Positions 1-9,307 of a stretch of DNA of 64,000 bases are shown here, piece after piece. The notes below the pieces were generated by a model, which was not told the DNA's origin, ran no database searches, and was given only the letters and a program-made list of their open reading frames with translations. The position numbers were made by a program, and so were the translations under genes. Every line of letters starts with the position of its first letter. Position 1 is the first letter of the stretch. Location: NCBI RefSeq assembly GCF_036059255.1, contig NZ_CP107947.1, positions 5,704,001 through 5,768,000 of the forward strand. The letters are read 5' to 3'. The DNA is from Micromonospora sp. NBC_00389 (GTDB lineage Bacteria; Actinomycetota; Actinomycetes; Mycobacteriales; Micromonosporaceae).

Positions 1-1
1 G

Positions 2-196
2 GCGATCACCCTCGGTGGTGTGCTCCTTCCCGAGGTCGCCGAACGGGCGGTTGGCTCGCTGCTCGCCTCGGGCCGGCGGGTCACGACCCTCGGCGACGAT
101 CCCGGCCGGCGTCTGCGGGAGGCGGCGGAGGCAGTGGTGCCCGGCGACGCGGCGTTGGCCCGTTCGCTGGTCGAACGCGTCGAGGACCAGCCATGA
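2..196 (+). CDS. 3' end of an unidentified gene (partial)
   Basis: This open frame enters from the left edge and gives 64 residues ending in VERVEDQP before a TGA stop. The visible part is helix-rich and acidic, with no motif I recognise. Its stop overlaps the start of the next gene in an ATGA arrangement, so the two are almost certainly translationally coupled and belong to one operon. The codon pattern, with GC-rich third positions, matches the genes downstream. I cannot assign a function. The missing upstream part would be the most useful clue to the role of the following two large genes. Confidence 0.6.
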   Translation, partial: AITLGGVLLPEVAERAVGSLLASGRRVTTLGDDPGRRLREAAEAVVPGDAALARSLVERVEDQP

Positions 197-1758
197 CGCG
201 GGTGCCGGCCAACGCCGGCCTGTCCGTACCGGAGCGGCTCGCACTGCTGGGCCAGTTGCAGCGCATGACTCCGCAGGCCCGGGCGCTCCTGCGGCCGGAC
301 GTCCCGTCGCCTGCGTTCCTGCGCGATCCCGAGCAGCTGATCGACCGGTCCGGGGTCTGTTTTCGGTCCGGTTTCCTGCAGCATGCCTTCGAGGCGGCGC
401 GCCGGGACTTCCCGGGCATGTCGATGGAGGGGTTCCTGGCCGGCGCAGGTCAGGGGTCGCTGCTGTCCGGTGTGGTCGACGCGCTGCTCGGGGAGGCGTC
501 CGCGACGCTGCTGCGTACGTCGGATCCGGCGCGCTACGTCGACGCGCTGCGGCGGGCGTACGCCGATTTCCGGACGGTGTCGACGCCGTTCGACGGCGGG
601 GTGTCCTATGGGTCCTACCGGTACCACGAGGGTTTTCACGTCGAGTTGCCCGATGATCTGAACGTCATGCCGATGAATGCTCCGGTCAGCCCGGGCCTGC
701 GCTACCCGGCGTACGGCGCGGTGGTCACCGGCCGGGGCAACCGCTCGATCGGCATGTTGCTGGCGTCGCGGGTGTGGGACCGGGAGATCCCGTTGACCGC
801 GCGGGGTCCGGAGCTGTTCCGGGAGCTGCAGGTGCGGAGCTCGGACGAGTTGCACGCCTGGGATTACGACCCCGACCTGCTGATGTCCGAGGTGCAGATC
901 GCCCACATGGTCTCCACCGGGGACGCCCCGATCTACCGTTTCTCGTTCGAGACAGGGCCGCCCAGCGCCCGGACGGTCACACAGGCGCGTTGGGAGCTCG
1001 CGGCGCGGTTGGAGGACGAGCGGATTCTGACCGGCGACGACGCCGAGCTGCAGCGGTTGTGGGATCACCATGGTCGTAGCGCGACCGCGCCGCGCGGTGA
1101 TCCGCTGGACGTGCGCAGCCGCTACGGCCGTGATCCGTACTTCCGGCTTTCCCGCGATGAGTTGTTCGAGATGGCCATGCGGCTTCCGTCGGCGCGGAAC
1201 GTGGCCATCCGTGTCTACGAGTGGGAACACGCGAGGCCTCAGCGGTTCATCAAGGAGATGCAGCGCTGGGTTCGGACGTTGCGGAAGAAGCTCGACGAGG
1301 ATCTGTGGAGCAGCCGGCTGTCGATGCTGACCGGGGCGAGCGAGCCGGCCAATCTGCACCTGCTCTCCCCACGGGATCACGCGCTGACCGACCTCTATGC
1401 CGGACGCATGATGGGCGGCATGACCCGGCTGGACCGCTGGGGTAACCGCGTGGTCCCGACCGTCGCGGAAGAGGCCGACTACGACTATGCGGCGCGCGTG
1501 CAGGACTACACGTCCACGTACGGCGCGACGGCGGAGCCGTTTCCCCTGACCGACATCGCCCGGGTGACCGAGCCGGTCATCGCGTTCGACCAGCGGACCC
1601 TGGCCGAGCTGATGGCCGCGCTGCGGGACGACGAGTGGCAGCGGGCGCTGGCCTCGACACCCGAGGCGGCCGGGGCCTGGAACGAGCTCGTGCGACGACT
1701 CAACAGCCAGGTCGACCGCTACGGCATGCCGACCGCGCTGCGCCTGCCCCAACTCTGA
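193..1758 (+). CDS. Uncharacterised 521-aa protein, second gene of a three-gene cluster
   Basis: A 521-residue protein with no signal peptide, no membrane segment and no enzyme motif that I can recognise, so it is probably cytosolic. The middle part (about residues 140-260) is rich in aromatic and beta-prone sequence (YHEGFHVELPDD, YGAVVTGRGNRS). The last third is helical and charged. The start is fixed by the ATGA overlap with the preceding gene, and only 14 bases separate its stop from the next start. It is therefore very likely co-expressed with the 927-aa protein that follows, and the pair may act together. I do not recognise the family, and no function should be inferred beyond operon membership. 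Confidence 0.8.
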   Translation: MTRVPANAGLSVPERLALLGQLQRMTPQARALLRPDVPSPAFLRDPEQLIDRSGVCFRSGFLQHAFEAARRDFPGMSMEGFLAGAGQGSLLSGVVDALLGEASATLLRTSDPARYVDALRRAYADFRTVSTPFDGGVSYGSYRYHEGFHVELPDDLNVMPMNAPVSPGLRYPAYGAVVTGRGNRSIGMLLASRVWDREIPLTARGPELFRELQVRSSDELHAWDYDPDLLMSEVQIAHMVSTGDAPIYRFSFETGPPSARTVTQARWELAARLEDERILTGDDAELQRLWDHHGRSATAPRGDPLDVRSRYGRDPYFRLSRDELFEMAMRLPSARNVAIRVYEWEHARPQRFIKEMQRWVRTLRKKLDEDLWSSRLSMLTGASEPANLHLLSPRDHALTDLYAGRMMGGMTRLDRWGNRVVPTVAEEADYDYAARVQDYTSTYGATAEPFPLTDIARVTEPVIAFDQRTLAELMAALRDDEWQRALASTPEAAGAWNELVRRLNSQVDRYGMPTALRLPQL

Positions 1759-1772
1759 CTGGAGGATCGGCC

Positions 1773-4556
1773 ATGCCGGCAACACCAGAGGCCACGCTCC
1801 GTTTCGTGCAGTTGCGCCGGGCGGGTGACCCCGCGGGTGCTGAGGACGGCGTCTGCTCCACTGGACCGAAGGTCATCGGACCGGTCCTCGATTTCCGCGA
1901 CGACTGGTCACCGCCGGTCAGGAATGCGCTGGCCAGCCGCGACGTCGAGCAGGCCTGGGCACTGTACGACGCCCGGAGGAAGGAGCAGGACGACGCGATC
2001 GAGGACCTCGGTCGGTTGGCTCTGGCCCTGTTGCGGCGGGCCGCCGTCGACGCCAGCCTCACCGTCGGGAAGCTGCGTGAGGTCATCACCGGGTGGGCGG
2101 CCGAGCGGCAGGTGACCTCGGAACAGCTGCGCGGTCCGACAGCCGCCCTCACGCGCTGGACCGTGGACATGACCGCCCTCGGCCGGTTCCTGGGTCGGCC
2201 GCGTGGCGTGGCGTCGACCGTCCTCCTGCGGCTGCTGCGCGGCATCACCCTGATCCGTCTCGCTGGCAGCGACGCCGAGGACGTCTGCCTGGTCCGCTCG
2301 CTGATCGGTGGCCGCGACCTGGAGTTGCCGCCCGCACCGAAGCCGGCGCCGCAGCTCGACGCCGACGTCGGCTACGCCCAGCACTTCGGAGACCTGGCCG
2401 TTCACGCCGGGCGTCTGCTTGCCCGGGCACGCGTCACCGGTAATCCGGATCCGACACTCGCCGACGTCCAGGCGGCCGGCTTCGCCGACCTCGTCCCGGC
2501 CATCGAGGCGGCGTCCCGCGCCGCCACCGAACTGGGCGTGCCGGCCACTGCCGCGCTGCGCGCCCTGCGCAAGCTGTTCGACACCGAACGCGAGGCTGCC
2601 CGCCGTCGTGCGGACCGACGGGCTGAGGCGATGGATCCGGGGCGGCTGGTCGAGAGCGGGCCCGTCGTCGTCGGTGACGACATTGAGTACGTTCCGCCAC
2701 GGGTTCCGGTGCTGAGCGCGCAGGCGCGGGTCGCCGGCCGCGGCGACCTCATGGTCATCCGGACCGTGCACCTGCGCTACGAGTTCGGCGAGATCTCGCA
2801 CGTCGAGAACGTGCTGGCCAGCGAGGTACGCGGTCGCACCCACGTGGTCGACACCAGCACCCGGGAGTCGGTCACCACGTCGACGCAGTCGATCGCCGAG
2901 ACCACCCAGGAGCTGGAGACCACGGAGCAGAACAGCCTCGACCGGGCGCTGACCACCGCTGCCACCCAGAGCACCTCGATGTCGTTGGGAGTCAGCGTCT
3001 CGGGCGGTTTCGGCCCGGTTCAGGCCGGCGTCGACATCAACGCCGACCGGTCCACGACCACCGCGAGCAGCATGAGTTCGGCCGTGTCGTACTCCAAGAC
3101 CCTCACCGAGCGGGCTTCCGAGCTGCTGCGCAGCGAGGTTTCCGAGCGCCGCGCCATCACCAGCACGACCCGGGTGACCGAAACCAACGATCACCGGTTC
3201 GACAACGCCGACGGGTTGGCGAACATCACCGGCGTCTACCGCTGGCTCACGAAGGTCGACCAGGCTCAGGTCTACAACTACGGGGAACGGCTGCTGCTCC
3301 AGTTCATCGTGCCTGAGCCGGCCGCCGTGCTGGTCCACCTGGCGCAGCAGAGCAGCGACGAGGGTGCGGTCGCGAAGCCGGCCGGTTGGTTCCTCGACGT
3401 CGCCGACCTCAATGAGGAGAACTACGCCGAGAAGGCGGCGCGCTGGGATGTGGTCGGCGTCGAGCCTCCGCCCGAGCCGGAGGTGTCGGCCACCGTCACG
3501 TTCGCCGACCCGCCGGCGCGGCCGTTCGACTACGCCCAGAACTCCACTGACAAGTCGCAGCCGGAGTGGGGTTACAGCTCGTACGTCGGTGAGGTTATGG
3601 TGCCGGCCGGCTACGAGGCCACCGAGGCGTACGTGACCACCACCTGGGGGCTGGTGGACGGCGAGTACACCGCGGAGGAGGGCAGCCCGCCGCAGGCTGT
3701 GCAGATCGCGATCGGTGAGAAGCGGGTCAGCAGCAACGACGGCGGTGACGGCCAGATGCACGTCCCGCTCGACCAGGTGCTTCCCGGGCCGCTGCCCGTC
3801 GGGATCAGCGCCGATCAGCGTGGTGGTCTCACGGTGGTGGTGCGGGTGCGTTGCGAACGCACCACCGCCGCGTACGAGGCCTGGCGGCTGCGGGCGTACG
3901 AGGCGATCCGGGCCAGCTATCTGACCCAGTTGGCGGCCTACGACAACGACCAGCGTCTGCGGCTGGCCCGCGCGGTGTACCGGTCCGAGCAGCCGTCGGA
4001 GATGAACCGGCGGGTCGAACAGTTGGAGTTGAAGCGGGCCTGCCAGAGTGTGCTCTTCGGCCACGAGTTCGACCAGTTCGGCAGTCTGACCTTCCCGGCT
4101 GACGAAGCCCCGCGCATCAACCGTCTTGAGATCACCGCGGAGGCGGACCAGATCCAGTTCGGTGAGGACCTCTTCGACTGGGAGAACATGGTCTACCTGT
4201 TCTACCCGTACCAGTGGGCCGGCCGGGAGCGGTGGGCGACGCTGCGGACCCGGACCAGCTCGGACCTTGTGCATGAGGCGTTCCTGCAGGCCGGTGCCGC
4301 TCGGGTGACGGTGCCGGTGCGTGCCGGCTACGAGCATGCGGTCGGGAGGTACCTGGAGACGTCGCAGATTCCGGTGCTGACGCCGCGCCCGTGGCGGGAC
4401 GGCAGGAACCCGTACCCGCCGATCGAGGACCTGATCGGCGACGCCCTCGACCGCCCGGGTGAGGAGGTCGCCGTCGACGAGCCTTGGGAGGTCTGCACCC
4501 CGACGGCGCTGATCTGTCTGCAGACGGGGGCCGAGCTGAATCCGGAGCCCGCGTGA
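1773..4556 (+). CDS. Large uncharacterised protein (927 aa) with S/T-rich amphipathic core
   Basis: The ATG at 1773 lies a few bases after a GGAGG ribosome site and 14 bases after the previous stop; the open frame extends further upstream but only inside the previous gene. Residues 1-300 are helical. A conserved-looking stretch GEISHVENVL (about 339-348) precedes a long Ser/Thr/Glu-rich region (about 360-475). That region holds a segment of alternating small polar and hydrophobic residues around SLGVSVSGGFGPVQAGVDI (404-422). Then come GVYRWLTKVDQAQVYNYGER (486-505) and FIVPEPAA. The C-terminal 400 residues are beta-rich and include DWENMVYLFYPYQW and FLQAGAARVTVPVRAGYE. From memory I have seen this set of motifs in large unannotated proteins of other bacteria, but I know no function. 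The hairpin-like core recalls the stem of beta-pore-forming proteins, which is only an inference. Confidence 0.8.
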   Translation: MPATPEATLRFVQLRRAGDPAGAEDGVCSTGPKVIGPVLDFRDDWSPPVRNALASRDVEQAWALYDARRKEQDDAIEDLGRLALALLRRAAVDASLTVGKLREVITGWAAERQVTSEQLRGPTAALTRWTVDMTALGRFLGRPRGVASTVLLRLLRGITLIRLAGSDAEDVCLVRSLIGGRDLELPPAPKPAPQLDADVGYAQHFGDLAVHAGRLLARARVTGNPDPTLADVQAAGFADLVPAIEAASRAATELGVPATAALRALRKLFDTEREAARRRADRRAEAMDPGRLVESGPVVVGDDIEYVPPRVPVLSAQARVAGRGDLMVIRTVHLRYEFGEISHVENVLASEVRGRTHVVDTSTRESVTTSTQSIAETTQELETTEQNSLDRALTTAATQSTSMSLGVSVSGGFGPVQAGVDINADRSTTTASSMSSAVSYSKTLTERASELLRSEVSERRAITSTTRVTETNDHRFDNADGLANITGVYRWLTKVDQAQVYNYGERLLLQFIVPEPAAVLVHLAQQSSDEGAVAKPAGWFLDVADLNEENYAEKAARWDVVGVEPPPEPEVSATVTFADPPARPFDYAQNSTDKSQPEWGYSSYVGEVMVPAGYEATEAYVTTTWGLVDGEYTAEEGSPPQAVQIAIGEKRVSSNDGGDGQMHVPLDQVLPGPLPVGISADQRGGLTVVVRVRCERTTAAYEAWRLRAYEAIRASYLTQLAAYDNDQRLRLARAVYRSEQPSEMNRRVEQLELKRACQSVLFGHEFDQFGSLTFPADEAPRINRLEITAEADQIQFGEDLFDWENMVYLFYPYQWAGRERWATLRTRTSSDLVHEAFLQAGAARVTVPVRAGYEHAVGRYLETSQIPVLTPRPWRDGRNPYPPIEDLIGDALDRPGEEVAVDEPWEVCTPTALICLQTGAELNPEPA

Positions 4557-4570
4557 CCGACGGGCTGCCC

Positions 4571-5353
4571 TCAGGTGCGGGTTCGGTGCAGCCAGTCCTG
4601 GGTGACTGACCGCAGCAGCGTGGGTTGTTCGAACGGGAGGTAGTGCCCGGCCGCGTCGATCGCGGTGAAGGTGCCGCGGGGATAGTGGCGCATGGCGTGG
4701 AACTGGTCGGCGTAGCCGACGATGCCGTCCTGTCGGCCGGTGATGACGCTGACCGGACCGTCGAAGGCGATGTCGGCGTCCTCGTCGGGAAGGGCGTAGT
4801 CGGTGCCCGCGCGGAGTTCTTCCTGGAACTTCTCGTCGCCGGGGCCGCCGGACTCCAGTGCCGCGAGCACCGTCGCGACGACAGCCGGCGTGCGGTGACC
4901 CAGTGCCACGTCGAGGTGTGCCCACAGTCCGGTGGGGGCGGCGTCGAGCCAGCCCGGGGGCGCTTCGGGTGGATCGAGCTCGGGCAGGGTCCGGCTTGCT
5001 GGCGCGATGGTGACACCCGGGCAGACGAGGAGGAGACCGCGGACAAGCTCGGGCCGCTGGCGCGCTATCCCGGCGGCCAGGTAAGCGCCGTAGGACGCAC
5101 CTGCCAGCAGGACCGGCGCGTCGACGTGGCGGTCGAGCCAGGCGCATACGGAGTCCAGCACGGCCTGGGAGGCCGGGCGGCAGGTCACCGGGGAGTCGCC
5201 GTGGCCCGGCAGATCCACGTACACCTCTCGCAGGCCGGCGCCCGCGAACGCCGGGCCGAAGGCGGCGGCCGTGGCGGCGCGCGTCGTGCTGAACATGGGA
5301 AGGCAGACGACTGCCGGTCCGGCTCCCGCTGACTCGTCAACCGCCAGGCTCAT
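4571..5353 (-). CDS. Alpha/beta-fold hydrolase
   Basis: A 260-aa member of the alpha/beta hydrolase superfamily. The nucleophile elbow GASYG (Ser about residue 88), the acid-loop GRQD (Asp about 208) and the histidine in GHYLPFEQP (about 238) form a complete catalytic triad, and the GHGDSP turn after strand 4 is also present. The protein has no signal peptide, so it acts in the cytosol. The substrate cannot be read from the sequence; the family includes esterases, lactonases and C-C hydrolases. It is transcribed towards the unknown cluster, and its stop lies 14 bases from the stop of the 927-aa gene. It stands alone, separated from the next gene on its strand by a strong hairpin. Confidence 0.88.
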   Translation of the reverse strand: MSLAVDESAGAGPAVVCLPMFSTTRAATAAAFGPAFAGAGLREVYVDLPGHGDSPVTCRPASQAVLDSVCAWLDRHVDAPVLLAGASYGAYLAAGIARQRPELVRGLLLVCPGVTIAPASRTLPELDPPEAPPGWLDAAPTGLWAHLDVALGHRTPAVVATVLAALESGGPGDEKFQEELRAGTDYALPDEDADIAFDGPVSVITGRQDGIVGYADQFHAMRHYPRGTFTAIDAAGHYLPFEQPTLLRSVTQDWLHRTRT

Positions 5354-5407
5354 GTCGGGATCCTAGCGAGCGTGGTCGCCCATCGGCGCTGGCCCGGATG
5401 TGGGTGG

Positions 5408-5442
5408 GCGTGCGCGGGGGTCCGGGCCGGACCCCCGCACGC
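5408..5442 (-). terminator. Strong hairpin after the GH20 gene
   Basis: Arms of about 15 bp (GGACCCCCGCACGC pairing with its complement, with a two-base bulge) enclose a GGGCC loop, 9 bases past the hexosaminidase stop on the minus strand. There is no clear T-run, as is usual in high-GC actinomycetes. Confidence 0.75.
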
Positions 5443-5450
5443 TCATCCGG

Positions 5451-7046
5451 TCAGAGCCAGGGCACCTGGGGGGACGGGTAGAAGTCGACCTCCTGCAGTC
5501 GCCAGCGGGGTGCCTGCTCCCCCAGTCGCGTCCGGAACGACTCCCAGTTGTGGCTGGCCGCCGTGGACCAGCCGAGTTCGGCGATCGCGGGCAGGCGTGG
5601 GAAGGCCATGTACTCGATGTCGTCCAGGGTGCGCAGCGTCTCGGACCACAGCGGCGCCTCGACGCCGAGGATCGCGTCCTCGCCGACGCCGGTGACCCGG
5701 GTGGCCGGATCCCAGCCGTACGCGTCGGACACCTCGATGTAGCCGGCCCAGCGCAGCCCGAGGCGGGTGTTGGCGTCGTACTTCATGTCCAGGTAGGACT
5801 TGCTCGCCGGCGACATGACCACCTTGTTGCCCCGGGCGGCGGCCTCGGCCAGGTCGGCGTTGGTGGTGCCGGTGCCCCAGAACTGCGCGACGACGTCGGT
5901 CGGAGGGTCGGCCTGCGCGACTTCGTTCCACCCGGAGGCGCGCTTGCCGTACTTGGCGACCAGTGGGAGGACCCGGTTCATGAAGGTGCGGTAGTCCTCG
6001 TCGGTGGTCGCGTGCGCCTCGTCGCCGCCGATGTGCAGGAACGGGCCGGGCGTGATCTCGGCGAGCTCGCGGATGACGTCTTCGACAAAGCGGTAGGTCA
6101 GGTCGTCGTTGATGCACAGCGAGCTGTAGCCGACCGCCGTGTCGGTACGCGGGGCCGGTGCGACGCCGTCGCAGTTGAGTTCGGGGTAGGTCGACTGGGC
6201 GGCGTTGGTGTGCCCGGGCATGTCGATCTCGGGAACGATCGTGATGTGGCGGGCGGCGGCGTACGCGACCACGGCCTTGTAGTCGGCCTTGGTGAGGAAC
6301 CCGGGGCCGACGCCGTCGACTCCGGTGCCCGGCCCGCCGCCGACCGTGGTGAGCCGGGGCCAGGAGTCGATCTGGATCCGCCAGCCCTGGTCGTCGGTCA
6401 GGTGCAGGTGCAGGTAGTTGATTTTGTACTGGCTGAGCAGGTCCACGTACGCGGTGATCTCGTCGACGGTGTGGAAGTGCCGGGCCACGTCGAGCATCGC
6501 GCCGCGGTACGCGAAGCGGGGGTAGTCCACGATCCGTCCGCCGGGCACCGTCCAGGTGACCCGCTGCCGGTCGGGTGCTTCGATCTGGGCGGGTAGCAGT
6601 TGACGCAGCGTCTGCGTGCCGGCGAACAGCCCGGCCGCGGTGTTGGCCCGGATCGTCACTCCGCGGCGGGTCACGTCGAGTTGGTAGCCCTCCGGACCGA
6701 TCCGTGCGTCCGCTCCCCCGACGACCAGGGCGATCTCGGGCAGCGGAGTCGAACGTACGGGCAGCACGGGCAGCGGGTAGCCGGTGGCGGGGCGCAGGGT
6801 TTCGGCGAGTTGCCGTCCTGCCTGCCAGGCGGCGAGCGAGCCGGGTGCGGTACGGATGACGGTCAGCGGGCTGATCCGGAAGGTGCCGCGGGTGTCGGGG
6901 CGGGTCTCCACGGGTGCGGGGACCACGTCGGTCAGCTGCCGGGGTGGGGTGGTCGGGGCGGCGACGGCCGGGGCTCCCGGAAGGATGAACGGCAGTCCGA
7001 GTGCGGCTATGACCAGCAGCCGCGTCATGGTGTGTCGGCGACGCAC
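5451..7046 (-). CDS. Secreted beta-N-acetylhexosaminidase (GH20)
   Basis: A 531-aa glycoside hydrolase family 20 enzyme that would release terminal GlcNAc/GalNAc from chitin fragments or peptidoglycan-derived sugars by substrate-assisted catalysis. The catalytic Asp-Glu pair sits in HIGGDEAH (about residues 342-343), and the upstream domain shows the GH20b-type small alpha/beta fold. I chose the GTG at 7046 because GGAGGT lies 4 bases before it. It yields a typical signal peptide: RRRH basic region, then LLVIAALGLPFILPGAPAVA and a likely cut after AVA. A longer frame starts at 7097 but lacks a ribosome site. The enzyme is probably exported and used to feed on amino sugars. The upstream region is divergent from the glucose-6-phosphate dehydrogenase gene. 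Confidence 0.93.
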   Translation of the reverse strand: MRRRHTMTRLLVIAALGLPFILPGAPAVAAPTTPPRQLTDVVPAPVETRPDTRGTFRISPLTVIRTAPGSLAAWQAGRQLAETLRPATGYPLPVLPVRSTPLPEIALVVGGADARIGPEGYQLDVTRRGVTIRANTAAGLFAGTQTLRQLLPAQIEAPDRQRVTWTVPGGRIVDYPRFAYRGAMLDVARHFHTVDEITAYVDLLSQYKINYLHLHLTDDQGWRIQIDSWPRLTTVGGGPGTGVDGVGPGFLTKADYKAVVAYAAARHITIVPEIDMPGHTNAAQSTYPELNCDGVAPAPRTDTAVGYSSLCINDDLTYRFVEDVIRELAEITPGPFLHIGGDEAHATTDEDYRTFMNRVLPLVAKYGKRASGWNEVAQADPPTDVVAQFWGTGTTNADLAEAAARGNKVVMSPASKSYLDMKYDANTRLGLRWAGYIEVSDAYGWDPATRVTGVGEDAILGVEAPLWSETLRTLDDIEYMAFPRLPAIAELGWSTAASHNWESFRTRLGEQAPRWRLQEVDFYPSPQVPWL

Positions 7047-7269
7047 GGATACCTCCAGGCCTTCGTGGCGATCGGTGGTGATCGATCCGATTCGCACGCT
7101 ACCCGGGGTACGCCGGAACTGTAAACCTTCCTTATTGTGCTCGCCTGGACGGCCGCGCCCACCGGGGCCCTGTCGCCGTCCTCACGCGGGTTGCTCGGGG
7201 GGAATTCGAGCGTGGGCCGGGAGGTTCTCCGGTTGGAAGATCAGGTTCACTCAATCGGATGGAAGAACC

Positions 7270-8649
7270 ATGCACGTGCGCTCAGACGCGGTAGTGCTGT
7301 TCGGCGTCACGGGAGACCTCGTCTCGAAGAAGCTGTTTCCGGCGCTGTACGAATTGACCAGGCGCGACCGCCTCGACGTCCCCGTGATCGGCGTGGCCCG
7401 CTCCCCCTGGGATGACCAGCAGCTCGTCACCACCGCCCGTAAGTCGGTCGCCGAGGCCAACGACGAGGTCGACGACGAGACCTTCGACGCGCTGGCGCGC
7501 AACCTCTCGATGATCTCCGGCGACTACGCCGACCCCAGCACGTACCAGCGGCTGGCCGCGCGCCTGCAGGGCGCCGAACGTCCGATCTTCTACCTGGCGA
7601 TCCCCCCGGCGGTGTTCGGCTCTGTCGTCGAGGGCCTCGCGGCGGTCGGTCTGGCCGACCGCGGCCGGGTCATCGTGGAGAAGCCGTTCGGGCGCGACCT
7701 GGAGTCCTCCCACGAGCTGGACCGCACGCTGCGCGCGGCCTTCGACCCGGAGCGCGTGTTCCGCATCGACCACTACCTCGGCAAGGAAGCCGTCGAGGGC
7801 CTCTACGCCTTCCGGTTCGCCAACCGGCTGTTCGAGCCGCTGTGGAACAGCGAGCACATCGACAACATTCAGGTCACCCTCGCCGAGGGCTTTGGCACCC
7901 AGGGCCGCGCGGGCTTCTACGACACCGTGGGCGCCACCCGCGACGTGCTGCAGAACCACATCCTGCAGGTCGTCGCGCTGATCGCGATGGAAGCGCCGGT
8001 CGCCGACGACACCGACGCGTTCCGCGAGGCGGAGGTCGCGGTGCTGCGGCAGATTGAGCCGCTGTCGCCGGAGTCCACCGTGCGGGGTCAGTACGCCGGC
8101 TACCGGGACGAGCCGGGCGTACGGCCGGACTCGAACACGGAGACGTTCGTCGCCACCCGGTTGACGGTCACCTCCCCCCGCTGGGCGGGAGTGCCCTTCT
8201 ACCTGCGGGCCGGCAAGTCCCTGCCCGGGACGGCGACCGAGGTCGTGGTCGAGTTCAAGCAGCCGCAGCGGTCCCTCATCCCGGCCGAGGGTGGCGCCGT
8301 GGCACCCGCGAACCTACTGCGGTTCCGGCTCGGCCGCGGCGACGGCATCACCATGTCGATCCAGGCGAAGAGTCCGGGCGCCGAGGTGGCCAGCCGTCCG
8401 GTGGACCTGTCCGTGGACTTCGGCGCGGCACTCGGGCACCGGCAGGAGGCGTACGAGCGCCTGCTCGACGACGCGATGGACGGGCAGCACCTGCGGTTCG
8501 CCCGCGAGGAGACGATCCGGCAGGAGTGGCGCGTCGTCGGACCGATCCTGGATCTGCCGGCGGAGGTGCAGACGTACGACAAGGGCACGTGGGGTCCGGT
8601 GGACGCCGACGCGCTCGCCGGCGGCTGGCACGCCCCACACCTGCGGTGA
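7270..8649 (+). CDS. zwf: Glucose-6-phosphate 1-dehydrogenase
   Basis: A 459-aa enzyme that oxidises glucose-6-phosphate to 6-phosphogluconolactone with NADP, the entry step of the oxidative pentose phosphate pathway in the cytosol. It has the coenzyme-binding GVTGDLVSKK (12-21), EKPFGRD (about 136) and the substrate/catalytic motif RIDHYLGKE (165-173). Length and motif order are normal for the family. The ATG at 7270 is chosen because MHVRSDAVVLFGVTGD aligns with usual starts; the frame is open upstream, but that part reads like non-coding shadow. It is not next to tal, tkt or opcA genes, which often accompany zwf in actinomycetes. It could therefore be a second, stand-alone isozyme. Confidence 0.95.
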   Translation: MHVRSDAVVLFGVTGDLVSKKLFPALYELTRRDRLDVPVIGVARSPWDDQQLVTTARKSVAEANDEVDDETFDALARNLSMISGDYADPSTYQRLAARLQGAERPIFYLAIPPAVFGSVVEGLAAVGLADRGRVIVEKPFGRDLESSHELDRTLRAAFDPERVFRIDHYLGKEAVEGLYAFRFANRLFEPLWNSEHIDNIQVTLAEGFGTQGRAGFYDTVGATRDVLQNHILQVVALIAMEAPVADDTDAFREAEVAVLRQIEPLSPESTVRGQYAGYRDEPGVRPDSNTETFVATRLTVTSPRWAGVPFYLRAGKSLPGTATEVVVEFKQPQRSLIPAEGGAVAPANLLRFRLGRGDGITMSIQAKSPGAEVASRPVDLSVDFGAALGHRQEAYERLLDDAMDGQHLRFAREETIRQEWRVVGPILDLPAEVQTYDKGTWGPVDADALAGGWHAPHLR

Positions 8650-8710
8650 CCGTGCCGGGCATGGTGCGCGGACGCGGCCAGCTAACGCCTCGGCTCAGAT
8701 CCCTGGCCTT

Positions 8711-9298
8711 TCAATTGCCCCCGTTCGGGGTGTCGGCGATCTGAGTGACGAGGAAATCGAGCCGTTCTTCCTGGCCGGCCGGGGGGATGCGGCCGCTGTC
8801 GGACAGGACAGCCATGCCGTGCAACGCGCTCCAGATGACTTCGGCGAATAGTTCGCGTCGCTCGTTGTCCGGGCGGAAGCAGCTGACGAACTCGTCGAAA
8901 GCGGCCCGTAGCGGGGGCAGTGTCTCGGCGCTCGCGAACTTCAAGTCGGTGGGCAGGACGAACATGGCCTGGTACAGGGCAGGTCGTTCGGTCGCGAACT
9001 CCAGGTAGGCGCGGCAGACGGCGCGCAGGGCCTGCCCCGGCTCGGGGGCCGCCTGCCGCGCGCGGCGCAGGTGGGCGGCGAGTTCGCTGAAGCCGTCGAT
9101 GGCGACGGCGCTCACGATGGCGTCCTTGCCGTTGAAGTGGCTGTACAGCACCGGCTGGCTGTACTCGACGCGTTCAGCCAGCCGGCGCGTCGTCACCGCC
9201 TCCCAGCCTTCGGCTTCCGCGAGTTCGCGCGCGGCCGTGACGATCAGCTCATGGCGCTGGGCGCGTTCACGCTCACGGCGCTCGTTGATGGCGGACAT
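8711..9298 (-). CDS. TetR-family regulator
   Basis: A 195-aa one-component repressor. The N-terminal helix-turn-helix spans about residues 15-62 (VTTRRLAERVEYSQPVLYSHFNGKDAIVSAV). The C-terminal ligand domain, with IWSALHG near residue 165, resembles the WHG-type TetR effector domain. It is divergent from the DUF4267 membrane gene at 9411, with 112 bases between them containing two palindromes. The usual reading is that it represses that gene and itself until a small hydrophobic ligand binds. Its stop faces the zwf gene end-on. Confidence 0.93.
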   Translation of the reverse strand: MSAINERRERERAQRHELIVTAARELAEAEGWEAVTTRRLAERVEYSQPVLYSHFNGKDAIVSAVAIDGFSELAAHLRRARQAAPEPGQALRAVCRAYLEFATERPALYQAMFVLPTDLKFASAETLPPLRAAFDEFVSCFRPDNERRELFAEVIWSALHGMAVLSDSGRIPPAGQEERLDFLVTQIADTPNGGN

Positions 9299-9307
9299 GA
9301 CAACATC

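Noticed and set aside
1908..5147. A 1079-codon open frame on the minus strand across the 927-aa gene
   Set aside because: It is antisense to a gene with clean codon use, is Arg/Gly/His-rich without any motif, and exists only because high-GC DNA has few stops.
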